Shown in pieces: positions 17,010 through 27,224 of a DNA stretch of 64,000 bases. Source of the stretch: Chitinophaga sancti (GTDB lineage: Bacteria > Bacteroidota > Bacteroidia > Chitinophagales > Chitinophagaceae); contig NZ_CP139247.1 of assembly GCF_034087045.1 (NCBI RefSeq), forward strand, positions 7,962,001 through 8,026,000. The letters run 5' to 3'. Made by a program: the position numbers and the translations under genes. The notes under the pieces were generated by a model. The model saw only the letters and a list, made by a program, of their open reading frames with translations, was not told the origin of the DNA and made no database searches. Within the stretch, counting starts at the first letter, position 1. The number at the start of each line of letters is the position of its first letter.

Positions 17010-17702
17010 TCAGTTGTTGTTGATCAGGCTCTGGAATATCAGCTGCCCATCGGTATTTCCCAGTACATCGCGGGTGGCCCTTTCAGGGTGAGGCATCATA
17101 CCAAATACGTTGCGCTCCTTGTTGCAGATACCTGCAATGTTCAGGATAGCCCCGTTTGGATTTGCATCTTCCACAACGTTACCGAATTCGTCGCAATAGC
17201 GGAACAGGATCTGGTTGTTCGCCTGCAAACTTTCCAGCGTCGCCTTATCAGCATAATAACGCCCTTCACCATGTGCTACCGGAATCATCAGCGGACGACC
17301 GGTTACATCTTTAGTCATGGAAGCAACAGTATTCTCACTCTTCAGGTACACATTTTTACAAACGAACTGTTGATTCTCATTGCGCAACAAGGCGCCAGGT
17401 AACAGACCCGCTTCAACAAGGATCTGGAAACCATTACAAACTCCAATTACACGACCACCTTTATTTGCAAATTCGATCACGCTCTGCATCATTGGACTAA
17501 AACGGGCAATAGCACCACAACGCAGATAATCGCCATAAGAAAAACCACCTGGCAGTACAATGCAATCTTCTGTATTGAACATGCTCAGGTCTTTATCCTT
17601 GTGCCATAACTCTATCACTTCCTGCCCAAGGTCATTACGCAGGGCATCTATCATATCATGATCGCAATTAGAGCCAGGGAAGGTGACTACGCCGAATTTC
17701 AT
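17010..17702 (-). CDS. purQ: Phosphoribosylformylglycinamidine synthase glutaminase subunit
   Basis: PurQ releases ammonia from glutamine for the fourth step of purine synthesis. The class I glutaminase triad is complete: C89 in [16 protein letters not shown] and the His and Glu of MMPHPERAT near the C-terminus. The N-terminus ([16 protein letters not shown]) is typical. At 230 residues this is the separate small-subunit form, so a PurL of the small type plus PurS should exist elsewhere. No other purine gene is adjacent; purA lies 33 kb away. Confidence 0.96.
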   Translation of the reverse strand: MKFGVVTFPGSNCDHDMIDALRNDLGQEVIELWHKDKDLSMFNTEDCIVLPGGFSYGDYLRCGAIARFSPMMQSVIEFANKGGRVIGVCNGFQILVEAGLLPGALLRNENQQFVCKNVYLKSENTVASMTKDVTGRPLMIPVAHGEGRYYADKATLESLQANNQILFRYCDEFGNVVEDANPNGAILNIAGICNKERNVFGMMPHPERATRDVLGNTDGQLIFQSLINNN

Positions 17703-17862
17703 ATTAAATAGTTGAATTTTATGGTCTTAAATATATCCTATTGATTTTAACCAATATTTACGACCTAGACCATTGGACGCAAAGTACCGGAAAAACCACA
17801 AAATTACTGTGCCGTTTGCACATTTCCATAGCCGTTCAAAATAAAAGCTGCTGAGAGTGACT

Positions 17863-18849
17863 TTAATGATTCGCACTAAACCACTGCATCACAATCACAT
17901 ATGCCACCGTTAGAATGTGAATTACATTGGCCATGGTATTGTTCCGGATAGCCCAATATACATTGGCGACGAAGATAGACAATGGCAATATGGCCAGTAC
18001 CCAGTAAGCTGGAGAGAAATGTATATTAAAGAAAGGAATCAGCATGGCTACGAACACATATATTACCAATACTCCCCATATCTTCCTGCCCTGGATCAGC
18101 ATCTTCTTCAGGCTTCGCTGCAATAGCAGCCATCCCAACAGGAAAAATACCACACTGAAAATGATGGCACCCCACACCTTATAGTGCAGTATGAGCTCTA
18201 TTGAAAAACCAATTCTTGGGATTCTTGTGAATAATGCCCATTGGTCTGTGAGGAAAAGGTAAGTACCCAGCAAATACAGCGGACCTACCAGTCCCAATAC
18301 GGCAATAATCCATTCTGCCAGTCGGAACGGCCTCATTATCAACAAGCTCATTAACAACAGCAGGCAGAATATAATAGCCGGGAAATAGAATAATCCACAA
18401 ATACCAAGTGCAAACCCAATATTAAATACCACATCTCTGGCGGAGGTGCGGGTATATAGTAACGTAATGGAAGAGAATACCCACAGCATGATGAGGTTCA
18501 CAAGCAAAGCAGGTGAAAATACATTCCAGCCTTCCAGCAGGGAGGTGAAAAGCATGTATGCCATGGCAGGTAAATAGTTCGGCTTGGCAAAGAGACGCTG
18601 GTGATTCACAATCTTAGTAATCAGCAAGGCCTGCAATAACAGGATCATGATAGCCAGGGAGGTAAAAAAGAACGGACTGGGGCCTACGAGTGCCTTCAGC
18701 CATTTTACCAGCAGGTCATATAATAACCCTTCAGAGCCGTCGGCCAGGTAAGTGGCCGGATGGAGAAGGTAATAGCACTTTACTACCAATGTATATATTA
18801 ACAGCAGTAATACTGTTAGAGGGTTGCCGGAGCGGAAGAATTTAACCAC
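17863..18849 (-). CDS. DUF6427-like multispanning membrane protein
   Basis: The 328-residue protein has about eight to ten hydrophobic segments and an N-terminus MVKFFRSGNPLTVLLLLIYTL. Its start and overall pattern resemble the Bacteroidota-restricted DUF6427 family, which I recall as 'FFRSGNP...' membrane proteins. Function is unknown. On the minus strand a TACCTTTG box (18884-18891) lies about 35 bases upstream of the ATG, but no good -33 element accompanies it. The neighbours purQ and a Crp-like regulator give no functional hint. Confidence 0.7.
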   Translation of the reverse strand: MVKFFRSGNPLTVLLLLIYTLVVKCYYLLHPATYLADGSEGLLYDLLVKWLKALVGPSPFFFTSLAIMILLLQALLITKIVNHQRLFAKPNYLPAMAYMLFTSLLEGWNVFSPALLVNLIMLWVFSSITLLYTRTSARDVVFNIGFALGICGLFYFPAIIFCLLLLMSLLIMRPFRLAEWIIAVLGLVGPLYLLGTYLFLTDQWALFTRIPRIGFSIELILHYKVWGAIIFSVVFFLLGWLLLQRSLKKMLIQGRKIWGVLVIYVFVAMLIPFFNIHFSPAYWVLAILPLSIFVANVYWAIRNNTMANVIHILTVAYVIVMQWFSANH

Positions 18850-18901
18850 AATCTAGTTCTCTTTTCTACTTTTGAAAGCGTTCCAAAGGTAAAGTAAAAT
18901 A

Positions 18902-19492
18902 TTAATTTTTTTTCTGCATCCGCTTTCTGATCCTGCTCAATGATGGACCCGCTATGCCAAGGTATGAGGCTATATGATATAACGGCACCTGGTTCACCAG
19001 ATCCGGATGCTGCTCCACCATCTGTACATATCGCTCTTCCGGACTCTTAAAGAGAAAATCCTCTGTATGTTCCATCATCAGGTTAAAAGCCACCTCCGCT
19101 ATATACCTCCCAAACCGCTCCCACTCATGAGATTGGTTATATAATGCCTGTAAATGATCGACATGTATATATAAAATGGTAGACTCTACCATACTCTCCG
19201 TATAAAAATTACAGGGCCGACGGGTCAAAAAGCTCTTAAATGCTGTCACCATCTGGTTTGTTGTATAAAACAGCATGTTCTTCTCCTCCCCGGTCTCCGC
19301 ATTCACATAATAGGTGCGGAACACGCCATTCACAATGAAACCCAGATGCTTACACACATTCCTGTACTCATTATAATACTCACCCTTCTGGTACGTCCGC
19401 AATTCCCAATACGGTAATGACAAAGCAAAACTCTGCTCATCAATACCGCAAAAATTCCTTACTGCCGTTTCTAATTTTTCCAGTTCAGTCAT
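18902..19492 (-). CDS. Crp/Fnr-family transcriptional regulator
   Basis: This is a 196-residue protein with a cyclic-nucleotide-binding-like beta barrel (KGEYYNEYRNVCKHLGFIVNGVFRTYYV, then EEKNMLFYTTNQMVTAFKSF). A C-terminal helix-turn-helix follows (NQVPLYHIASYLGIAGPSLSRIRKRMQ). Bacteroidota have many such short Crp-like proteins whose ligand is usually unknown; the residues that bind cAMP in CRP are not evident. It starts nine bases after the TPR gene upstream and is probably co-transcribed with it. Targets cannot be named. Confidence 0.85.
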   Translation of the reverse strand: MTELEKLETAVRNFCGIDEQSFALSLPYWELRTYQKGEYYNEYRNVCKHLGFIVNGVFRTYYVNAETGEEKNMLFYTTNQMVTAFKSFLTRRPCNFYTESMVESTILYIHVDHLQALYNQSHEWERFGRYIAEVAFNLMMEHTEDFLFKSPEERYVQMVEQHPDLVNQVPLYHIASYLGIAGPSLSRIRKRMQKKN

Positions 19493-19501
19493 ACACTAAA
19501 G

Positions 19502-20575
19502 TTAGTACTTCGCTCTATAAAACTTATTCTCCTGTGTAATCTTCAAAGGGTTCTTCTTAAACCACCCTATAAAATCCTCCCATTCCTTCTTATGTTCCCC
19601 TCTCCATTCTTCAAACTGCTTATCATCTCCTTCCGCCAGGATCCAGTAGTTATATTCCTCCATGAAACCCGCATCTTTTACCTGCTGCTCATAGTCAAAC
19701 AAGACTACCGGTGTCTTTTTCGCAAAGGGCATATTCTGGTAGTTTTCCACAAACCGGGTCCTGATCCTGTTTAAAGAAGGTAAATTTATAATCTTCTCCC
19801 CTGCCACGGACAGCAGCAATACAGGTTCATACACCATCACCCCAAAAGGCAGGTTGTACTTGCCATCCGGAGAAATTGCCATCACATTCTGCTTGCAAAA
19901 GCTCACCGTCACCGATGTATCGTCTTTAAACTGAATTTCCCCTTTATACGTCAGGTACAACTGCTTACTAATCTCGTCCGTCCGTTTGGACCCACGTTCC
20001 AGGTTCAAAAAGATCTCTCCATATATCATACCCCATACCTCCTCCTGTGTACTCAGAAAGATTTTGGACGCCCAGTAATAATTGGAAGGAAACATTGGAT
20101 CCACCTCGATCCCCTTTTCAAAATAACCCAATGCTTTATTATAATCCTTGACACCAATCTCCATCACACCCCGTTCCAGGTACAGATTACCTGCATCCGG
20201 AAATGCCTTCAATCCTTTCTCATAGGCATCGAGGGCCTTATCCCGCTTGCCGGTCAGGTCATAGGCATTGCCTAACAGCTGGTACACACTGCTGTTGATA
20301 TCCTTCCGCTTTGTCAGCTTTTTGGTAATATCGATCGCAGCACTATAATCCTGCTGCATGTATTTCGAGTACGCAATCTCGTAATAATAACTCCATTCAT
20401 CCGGGTTCAGTTTAATCGCTTCTTCGAGCAATGGTATTGCTGCCGCTGGTTTTCCGTCTTCCATCATTGCAATGGCTGCTTTATACCTGGCATCCGCCGT
20501 ATCCTTGTTTGCCTGTGCTATGGCAGATTGTCCCATCCAAATGCTCAATAACAGTAATAAGGTAATTTTTTGCAT
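19502..20575 (-). CDS. Exported TPR protein with an unassigned C-terminal region
   Basis: The 357-residue protein has a signal peptide (MQKITLLLLLSIWMGQSAIAQ) and four to five TPR units between residues about 25 and 170 (IPLLEEAIKLNPDEWSYYYEIAYSKYM, LDAYEKGLKAFPDAGNLYLERG). A C-terminal region follows with YLTYKGEIQFKDDTSVTVSFCKQN and a Trp/Lys-rich end. This layout, a TPR stretch followed by a conserved C-terminal domain, is common in secreted Bacteroidota proteins of unknown role. It is followed after nine bases by the Crp-like regulator. Confidence 0.8.
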   Translation of the reverse strand: MQKITLLLLLSIWMGQSAIAQANKDTADARYKAAIAMMEDGKPAAAIPLLEEAIKLNPDEWSYYYEIAYSKYMQQDYSAAIDITKKLTKRKDINSSVYQLLGNAYDLTGKRDKALDAYEKGLKAFPDAGNLYLERGVMEIGVKDYNKALGYFEKGIEVDPMFPSNYYWASKIFLSTQEEVWGMIYGEIFLNLERGSKRTDEISKQLYLTYKGEIQFKDDTSVTVSFCKQNVMAISPDGKYNLPFGVMVYEPVLLLSVAGEKIINLPSLNRIRTRFVENYQNMPFAKKTPVVLFDYEQQVKDAGFMEEYNYWILAEGDDKQFEEWRGEHKKEWEDFIGWFKKNPLKITQENKFYRAKY

Positions 20576-20605
20576 AAGAGGTTAAGTCGTTACGAATATA
20601 GGATG

Positions 20606-20650
20606 AAAAAAAAGCCCGGACTCCATAAGGAGTACCGGGCTTTTCTTTTT
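20606..20650 (-). terminator. Terminator after the MscS-type channel gene
   Basis: The stem AAAGCCCGG-ACTCC / GGAGT-ACCGGGCTTT has one bulged base and a short ATAA loop. It is flanked by an A run on the left, which is the T run on the minus strand. It lies 12 bases past the stop of the gene ending at 20662. Confidence 0.85.
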
Positions 20651-20661
20651 TAACATTTTTT

Positions 20662-22998
20662 TTACTGGGTCACAATACCCTTCTGCTCAAAATAATTGTA
20701 TATGGCATTGTTGATCTCTGCCTCTACCACAGTCACTTTCATGATATCTCTGCACCAGAAAGCAATCCTTATAGTCATAGCACCCGCACTGACGAGATTT
20801 ATAATAATCTCAACCTCTCTTCTCCCCAACACCTGCTCATTGGTTATGATCAGCTCTTTCAATTCCTGCTTCACTTTCTCTGGATCTTCCAGCCTGGCTA
20901 CCTTATAATTGAAATTGATGCGGGCATTGTTATTACTCAGGGTCCAGTTGGTAATTTCTTTCGACAGCACATCCCCGTTTGGCAATATCACCTCTGCCCC
21001 ATTTTCGGTAAGCAGGGTACTACTGCGGATCCCAATCTCTTTCACACGACCTTTGTTACTACCAATCTCCACCATATCACCAATACGGAGTGGGCGGTCA
21101 AAGATCAGGATGATACCGGATACGAAGTTGTTGACGATGCTCTGTAAACCCAGACCAATACCCACACCCAAAGCACCCAGGATCACAGTAATCTTATCAA
21201 CAGGTAAACCTGATGCACTGATTGCCAGCAGGAAAGCCAGCACCAGCAATATCAGCCTGGTCACCAGCAATCTGGAACGCTGCCCCTTATCGTCAAAGGC
21301 GGCATCGTCACCGATATCCCCAAAGAAATAGGCAATGTACTTCTGTAGGAAATTCGCCACCCAGATAATACCCAGGAACAATACTACCCCGCCAATTGTA
21401 AAGGAACTACTGCCAATGACAACAGAAGTCTGGAACACCCCCTTCAGGCCATTGTTGAATGTATCATATATATTCAGGTTGGTGCTGAATACAATCGCCC
21501 AAATCAACACCGCCAGCACAGATATAAACCGGAAGAGGGATTTCTTGATATCTGCCACATCGAAGTGCTCAGGATAACGCTTACGGATACGACTACCTTG
21601 TATTTGCAGGAGAAACGCCTCGATCGTTAATTGTACAAAAATGATGAGACCCGCTGCCTGTGCCAGTGCATATACAGCTGTAGAACTAAAGATCTGGGAC
21701 AACGTCACACGACCAAACAGGTTCATTAATACTGCCAGCACATTCAGGAAGGTATACAATATCACCGCCCACCACATCAAACGATATTCTTTGCGGAAAC
21801 TGCGGATCTGTATAAATAATAACCCAATTACAATAGCTACCACATCATGCACCACATTCGCATGCCGCATAAGGCGCAAGGGTAATCCTAATACCCTGAT
21901 GATAGGCAGGAAGAGGAATAAGAGCATAAATAAACCCCAACCCATAAAGATCTGCCGGGGTAGTAATTTATAGAAGACAGGTGTCAACAACACCATCAGG
22001 AAAAACTGTGTCATCTCTATATAAATAGCCGGTGCATTGTGATCAAATAACGGCGCCAGGTTCAGGATCAGTACAAACGTCATAAGCCATGGTAAGGCTT
22101 TGACATATTTGAAATCAAACTCCTTGATCGCACTGAGCTTATTTAATTTCTTCAGACTCCGGAAGTTAAAATTGATCCAACCAAAGAATACAATGCCTAT
22201 TATCAATAACAGGAAACGCTTGCTGCGGGTATTCTTGAAGTAGTAACCTGCCAGTTTTTGCTCCGCATTCACAGACTTCTTAAAACCACCGGGAGGAGGT
22301 CTTAGCCCCAGCTCGGAAACGGGCTCCCACAGGTAGAGACGTTCTTTGGTAAATGCACGGCCACCGGCTGTCTTCAGGGCCTCTTCTGTCTGATACCCCA
22401 ATTCTTCGATGGTAATAGCATTGGTAGAGACTCTTGCCTTCAGGTCATTGAGGATAGCGGTATTAGATTTTACCAGACTATCGGCTCTTTTGAACTTGGT
22501 CCGTAAGGTTTGTAGTTGTGGCGTAAAGGTGGCTCTGAGTACAGTGTCCTTGAACAAACCACGCATCAGGGTATCCTTGCGGAGGTCCCGGATTTCCTTT
22601 TTGACCTCATCCAGTTTCTGGTCATAACCATTTAGTGTCTTTCCGAATTCTCCCATGGTATTGTTCAGTTCTTCCAATAAAGACTGGTACATCTGGAGGT
22701 TTCGGATATTGAGACTCCTGTCATTGCCGGAAAAACGGTCTTTCAGTATTTCCAGCACAGAATCCGCATCTTTCAGCTGGGACTGGATGTCCGGGAGATG
22801 GGTAAAAGAACTCGTAACCAGTGGTACTTTGTTCATGGTCTGAAAAACTTTTTCAAACCCGGCCAGGTAATCACTTCTTGTTGGTTGGTTATTGTCGCCG
22901 AATAAGGTCGTGTCGGCGCCACGTGATGGTGCTTTTTGTGCCAATGCGATACTACCGGTGTACACCAGCAGTAACAGCAGAAGGATAGGCTTTTTCAT
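20662..22998 (-). CDS. Large MscS-family mechanosensitive channel with periplasmic N-terminal region
   Basis: MscS channels open under membrane tension and release solutes on osmotic downshock. This 778-residue member has a signal peptide (to about residue 20). A roughly 200-residue alpha-helical, coiled-coil-like periplasmic part follows (LNNTMGEFGKTLNGYDQKLDEVKKEIRDL), then about ten hydrophobic segments. The C-terminal MscS core has the pore helix GALGVGIGLGLQSIVNNFVSG and the beta domain FDRPLRIGDMVEIGSNKGRVKEIGIRSSTL. The architecture recalls MscK/MscM-like large channels. It stands alone between terminators. Confidence 0.92.
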   Translation of the reverse strand: MKKPILLLLLLVYTGSIALAQKAPSRGADTTLFGDNNQPTRSDYLAGFEKVFQTMNKVPLVTSSFTHLPDIQSQLKDADSVLEILKDRFSGNDRSLNIRNLQMYQSLLEELNNTMGEFGKTLNGYDQKLDEVKKEIRDLRKDTLMRGLFKDTVLRATFTPQLQTLRTKFKRADSLVKSNTAILNDLKARVSTNAITIEELGYQTEEALKTAGGRAFTKERLYLWEPVSELGLRPPPGGFKKSVNAEQKLAGYYFKNTRSKRFLLLIIGIVFFGWINFNFRSLKKLNKLSAIKEFDFKYVKALPWLMTFVLILNLAPLFDHNAPAIYIEMTQFFLMVLLTPVFYKLLPRQIFMGWGLFMLLFLFLPIIRVLGLPLRLMRHANVVHDVVAIVIGLLFIQIRSFRKEYRLMWWAVILYTFLNVLAVLMNLFGRVTLSQIFSSTAVYALAQAAGLIIFVQLTIEAFLLQIQGSRIRKRYPEHFDVADIKKSLFRFISVLAVLIWAIVFSTNLNIYDTFNNGLKGVFQTSVVIGSSSFTIGGVVLFLGIIWVANFLQKYIAYFFGDIGDDAAFDDKGQRSRLLVTRLILLVLAFLLAISASGLPVDKITVILGALGVGIGLGLQSIVNNFVSGIILIFDRPLRIGDMVEIGSNKGRVKEIGIRSSTLLTENGAEVILPNGDVLSKEITNWTLSNNNARINFNYKVARLEDPEKVKQELKELIITNEQVLGRREVEIIINLVSAGAMTIRIAFWCRDIMKVTVVEAEINNAIYNYFEQKGIVTQ

Positions 22999-23049
22999 GT
23001 GTACTGTTGAATAGTACGGAAATATAGGTGGAATTTTTGGTACAAAAAA

Positions 23050-23071
23050 AAGGGGGCTTATTGCCCCCCTT
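23050..23071 (-). terminator. Terminator wrapped around the stop codon of the last peptidase gene
   Basis: The stem AAGGGGGC / GCCCCCCTT encloses TTATT, so the TAA stop of the gene ending at 23058 lies in the loop. On the minus strand the stem is followed by nine T residues, making a strong rho-independent terminator. It closes the whole peptide-foraging operon. Confidence 0.9.
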
Positions 23072-25766
23072 CCTGATATAGTGTGTTGAATAATAATTTA
23101 AACGTGCCGTGCGACTGTCCCCTGAAGGTGACTTCCGGTCCATAGGCATAAAACATTCCTTTACCAACTGGTGCGCAAAACGCTGCTACACCGCCTTTTA
23201 GGTAAGCTTGTCCCCAGGCCCATCCACTATGAAGTGGCGTTTCCGAAGTAAACCAGGCTATGGGTTTTACATCTTTTGCACCTGCATCAATTTTAAAAAC
23301 AGGGCTGTTATCAAAATTGATGTCACCAGTTGCAGGCATACCATATGCCGCCATTAGTGTACTATCAAATTGAGCCTTTAATATACTACCCGGTATAAAG
23401 TACTTCGTACCCGGCAATGGCTTTCCATTTTCTACCAGTGCATTTTTCACAGGTAAGCCTAAATGATAAGCGAGGTTCGTACTGGTACCAATGGTAACAA
23501 TATTACCCCCTGCTTCCAGGAAGGCCTTTAACTGAGGGATGGATGTGTCTTTGGTGATCTTACCAAGCATGCCACGATATTGCTCAGGAATTTCATTTGG
23601 TGAAGGCGCTTTTTGTGCAAAACCATAACGGTTTGATTCTTCTCCTGAAACAGGTGGGATGGCTCTTGTTACAAATACTATGACATCATAGTCTTTTTTC
23701 AGGTTGCCTTTGTCTATGTCTTTTGCATAGATCACTTTGAATGGGAAGTGGTATTGTTCTAATAACCATCTTACCCAACCAGAAGGAATAGAACCACCGT
23801 AACTATCCCACAATGCAATACGTGCAGGTTTTACTGATTCCAGATCAGCAGGCTTTTTGCTTAAGGGCTTTATATTGATGGATGCACTACCTAATATATC
23901 TACTGCTGCTTTCTTATTGCTTACATAGAAATCGCCCGTCTTTGTTCTATACACTTCTACCCCTACGTTCAGCAATTTGTTAACGATTGTAAATACATCA
24001 TTCTGTTTTCCACTTAGTAAATAACCCGCTTTGCCTACTGGCAATGTTCCTGCTTTCACCTCCTGCAATTCACCATATGGCAACTGTGCAAAAGGACCAC
24101 TAAAATCATTCAGTATCCTGTCAAACTGCACACCCATCTGGTAAGCCAACGTCCACCCTGCAGCATCATAAGGATGAATAGGAGGACCTCCCGGATACTG
24201 AAAATCATTTGGATGATCCTGTGGTTCAAACATATCCAGTACATGCGGGCGAAACGCCTGATTTGTACGAACAATATAGGACCCACCAGGATATTGTTTT
24301 CCTTCTATCGTAAAGGCTGTAGTTGCTTTCTGTACACTGATTCCGGTTTTAATCAGTGCATTAATAAACTTTACAGCAGTCGGAAAATCTGCCTGATCCG
24401 CTGAAATGATATACCCTCTTGGATCACGTGTAGCAGGATTCTTATATACCGCATCGTAGTAAGACATCGGAATGTTATTCCCACGCTTCATCCAGCCATA
24501 AGGATCACTACCATCATCTCTAGTGGTATCATTCTTATCTTTTTTATAAGCAGCCGTAATAGCATTCGCACCTTTAGGAGATAAAGTCCAGTTATCCCTG
24601 TTACCACGATCTATTGCATTCTTACCCATCTTATAAATGTTGTACAACACTTCATCACGCTGTCTGGCAGCATAATCCAGCACAGAATAATTCAACGATA
24701 CGGAATAATCGATTGACTGACGGAAGTGCCATACATCCTGTGGCAATACCGGATTCGGTGTAGCACCATTCGGAATTAAACGCTTTGGTACCACAGGTAC
24801 TTTTTCTGGTGTTGGGTTCCCAATGATCTCAGTAAGCAACCCGATCATATTGTGAAACTGTGTGGTAGTACGTAATCCACCATTATACCAGGTGGAGAAA
24901 CTGGAACCATTCAATCTGGTATACCCCGGTTTATCTTCCACATTCAGGCGATTGTACATTGCCGCACCCAATGCATCGATACCCGTAATCATCAAAGGAT
25001 CGAATACATAGTTGAACGGATCGCGGTATGGAGGCCCTGCTAATACAGAGCCTTCCGGACCGCGTTGGTGATGATTATACATGATCTGGGGCATCCATTC
25101 CAGGAACAGTTGCTTACCCATATTTACACTTTCGCTCATGTTCATCATATAAAAGTCACGGTTATTATCGTGACCGATATACTTTTGATACAACACAGGC
25201 ACCTGGTCTGTAGTACGCTTCAGCGTATCAGTATTACGCATGTACCAGTTAGCCACCAGCTCCTGTCCATCCGGGTTGGCGTGCGTCATCAATACAATCA
25301 CATTATCCAGGATACGTTTTGTTTCATCATCATTTCTGCTGATGAGTTGATACGCCGTTTCGATCAACTGATGAGAACCCACCACCTCTGTTGCATGCAA
25401 TCCACCATCTATCCATACCACAGCCTTACCAGCAGCAGCCATCGCTCTTGCCTGTATTTCACTGATACCTTCTGCACGTGCCAGTTGCTGTGAGATCTTT
25501 TTGTACTTTTCTAATTGCTGGATATTTTCAGGTGAAGAAATAACGAGCATATACTGATGCCTGCCTTCTTCAGTCAATCCAATATCCACCAGTTTTACAC
25601 GCGGACTGGATGCCAGCTTCTGAAAATACCCGGCTGTCTGTGTATAATTTGCCAGCTTGTAATCATCTCCCATATTAAAACCAAAATGTTCTTTGGGAGA
25701 AGGTACGGTTTGCCCATACAAAGTAGTGGCGCAAAATAATATGATGACGGACAATAACTGTTTCAT
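23058..25766 (-). CDS. Secreted M14-family zinc carboxypeptidase with C-terminal amidotransferase-like domain (paralogue b)
   Basis: M14 enzymes cut single residues from peptide C-termini with a zinc ion. After a signal peptide (to about residue 19), the M14 domain shows zinc ligands H124 and E127 (LHATEVVG), the substrate-binding block HDNNRDF (199-205) and the third ligand in YNHHQRG (about 232). A catalytic-glutamate region, LLTEIIGNPTPE, follows. A C-terminal part (IALWDSYGGSIPSGWVRWLLEQ to the end) looks like a class I amidotransferase-type fold without an obvious catalytic Cys. At 902 residues it matches the large Bacteroidota M14 type. It is closely similar to the gene at 27224 and is the last gene of the operon. 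Confidence 0.9.
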   Translation of the reverse strand: MKQLLSVIILFCATTLYGQTVPSPKEHFGFNMGDDYKLANYTQTAGYFQKLASSPRVKLVDIGLTEEGRHQYMLVISSPENIQQLEKYKKISQQLARAEGISEIQARAMAAAGKAVVWIDGGLHATEVVGSHQLIETAYQLISRNDDETKRILDNVIVLMTHANPDGQELVANWYMRNTDTLKRTTDQVPVLYQKYIGHDNNRDFYMMNMSESVNMGKQLFLEWMPQIMYNHHQRGPEGSVLAGPPYRDPFNYVFDPLMITGIDALGAAMYNRLNVEDKPGYTRLNGSSFSTWYNGGLRTTTQFHNMIGLLTEIIGNPTPEKVPVVPKRLIPNGATPNPVLPQDVWHFRQSIDYSVSLNYSVLDYAARQRDEVLYNIYKMGKNAIDRGNRDNWTLSPKGANAITAAYKKDKNDTTRDDGSDPYGWMKRGNNIPMSYYDAVYKNPATRDPRGYIISADQADFPTAVKFINALIKTGISVQKATTAFTIEGKQYPGGSYIVRTNQAFRPHVLDMFEPQDHPNDFQYPGGPPIHPYDAAGWTLAYQMGVQFDRILNDFSGPFAQLPYGELQEVKAGTLPVGKAGYLLSGKQNDVFTIVNKLLNVGVEVYRTKTGDFYVSNKKAAVDILGSASINIKPLSKKPADLESVKPARIALWDSYGGSIPSGWVRWLLEQYHFPFKVIYAKDIDKGNLKKDYDVIVFVTRAIPPVSGEESNRYGFAQKAPSPNEIPEQYRGMLGKITKDTSIPQLKAFLEAGGNIVTIGTSTNLAYHLGLPVKNALVENGKPLPGTKYFIPGSILKAQFDSTLMAAYGMPATGDINFDNSPVFKIDAGAKDVKPIAWFTSETPLHSGWAWGQAYLKGGVAAFCAPVGKGMFYAYGPEVTFRGQSHGTFKLLFNTLYQEGGQ

Positions 25767-25775
25767 ACAACTATT

Positions 25776-27224
25776 TTATTTCTTCCTGTAATCCAGTGCC
25801 GGAGCTCTATCGCCCAGCATGGCTTCGTACTTGAAATCTTTTCCTCTGCGCTCTTTCAGTTCTGCCTGTGCAGACGTAACTGCCGCAGGATTATTGAACA
25901 GGTCATAGGCAGTGAGTGCTATTGTTTTGGCAGCTACCATCATTCCTTTCGCACCAATGCTGGAACCAGCAGCGGCCACGTTCTGCCAGCTATGTCCACC
26001 GGAACCTGCTACAAAAGTTGCCGCGCTCATACCTGCTGTAGGTGTCACCCAGCTTACATCTGCTACGTCAGAAGAACCGATACCGCCCTCTTTTACAATC
26101 GTGAAAGGCTGTACTTTCATAGAAGCACTATCCATATCAGGAATGTTCTTCTGATCGATAAATGAAGATTGAATCTTCTTACCAAATTCCTTTTCTTCAG
26201 CAGTATATTTAAATCCACCCACCAGGTGCAGGTTCTTATCCATCATGTGAGACAGTGTTTCATTCGGCATCATGTTATACACACCACCAATGATTTCATA
26301 TTTCATGGTAGTACCTGTTCCCAATGCTGCACCTTCTGCACATTTCACCAGTCTGTCCCAGGTATCTTTTACAACCTGCATATCCGGATGACGTACGTAG
26401 TAGTATACTTCCGCAAAAGCAGGCACTACATTCGGCGCATCACCACCTTTAGTGATCACATAGTGAATACGGGTATCCTGTTGTACATGCTCACGCATCA
26501 TATTCACCATATAATCCATCGCCTCTACCGCATCCAGTGCAGACCTTCCCTTTTCAGGCGCACCTGCAGCGTGAGAAGCGATACCATAAAATCTAAACTT
26601 TGCATTTTTATTAGCTAACCACGGGGCTAAACCCGCAGAGTTATCATTGCCCGGATGCCAGTGCAACACAGCACTTACATCATTGAATAAACCAGCTCTT
26701 ACCATATACACTTTACCTGAACCACCTTCTTCTGCCGGGCAACCATACACTCTTAAGGTACCTTTGCCACCACTAGCTTTCATCCAGTCTTTCACAGCTA
26801 TTGCAGCAGCTACAGATGCAGTACCAAACAGGTTATGTCCACACCCATGCCCTGCCCCTTCAGGTACAATCGCCTTCTTTTCAGGGTTAGCTTCCTGCGA
26901 TAATCCAGGCAGTGCATCAAACTCTGCAAGAATCCCAATTACGGGTTCACCACTTCCATAAGTAGCGATGAAGGCCGTTGGAATACCTGCAATACCTGCT
27001 TTCACTGTAAACCCTTCCGCTGTCAGTTTCTCCTGCAGCAATGCAGAACTCTTTACCTCCTGGTAACCTACTTCTGCAAACCCCCAGATCTTTTGCGCTA
27101 TCGTTGTATACGTTGGTGCCTGCGCATCCAATGCTGCAATGATCGCCGTTTTATCTTTATTTGCTTTCTGTGCACAGACAAATGCCGGTGCACAAAAAAG
27201 CAGGGACAATATTACTTTCTTCAT
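25776..27224 (-). CDS. Secreted M20-family amidohydrolase, AbgB-like
   Basis: M20 amidohydrolases remove acyl or aminobenzoyl groups or cut dipeptides with a di-metal centre. A signal peptide (MKKVILSLLFCAPAFVCAQ) precedes AEFDALPGLSQ, the metal region GAGHGCGHNLFG (H126, H130) and the catalytic Glu pair PAEEGGSG (E165-E166), then LHWHPG and a dimerisation domain. The closest recognisable relative is AbgB, which cleaves p-aminobenzoyl-glutamate, but this one is exported. Its ATG overlaps the stop of the upstream M14 gene by one base (TAATG), and the next M14 gene follows nine bases later. The substrate is probably a small peptide or amide from the same feeding pathway. Confidence 0.87.
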   Translation of the reverse strand: MKKVILSLLFCAPAFVCAQKANKDKTAIIAALDAQAPTYTTIAQKIWGFAEVGYQEVKSSALLQEKLTAEGFTVKAGIAGIPTAFIATYGSGEPVIGILAEFDALPGLSQEANPEKKAIVPEGAGHGCGHNLFGTASVAAAIAVKDWMKASGGKGTLRVYGCPAEEGGSGKVYMVRAGLFNDVSAVLHWHPGNDNSAGLAPWLANKNAKFRFYGIASHAAGAPEKGRSALDAVEAMDYMVNMMREHVQQDTRIHYVITKGGDAPNVVPAFAEVYYYVRHPDMQVVKDTWDRLVKCAEGAALGTGTTMKYEIIGGVYNMMPNETLSHMMDKNLHLVGGFKYTAEEKEFGKKIQSSFIDQKNIPDMDSASMKVQPFTIVKEGGIGSSDVADVSWVTPTAGMSAATFVAGSGGHSWQNVAAAGSSIGAKGMMVAAKTIALTAYDLFNNPAAVTSAQAELKERRGKDFKYEAMLGDRAPALDYRKK

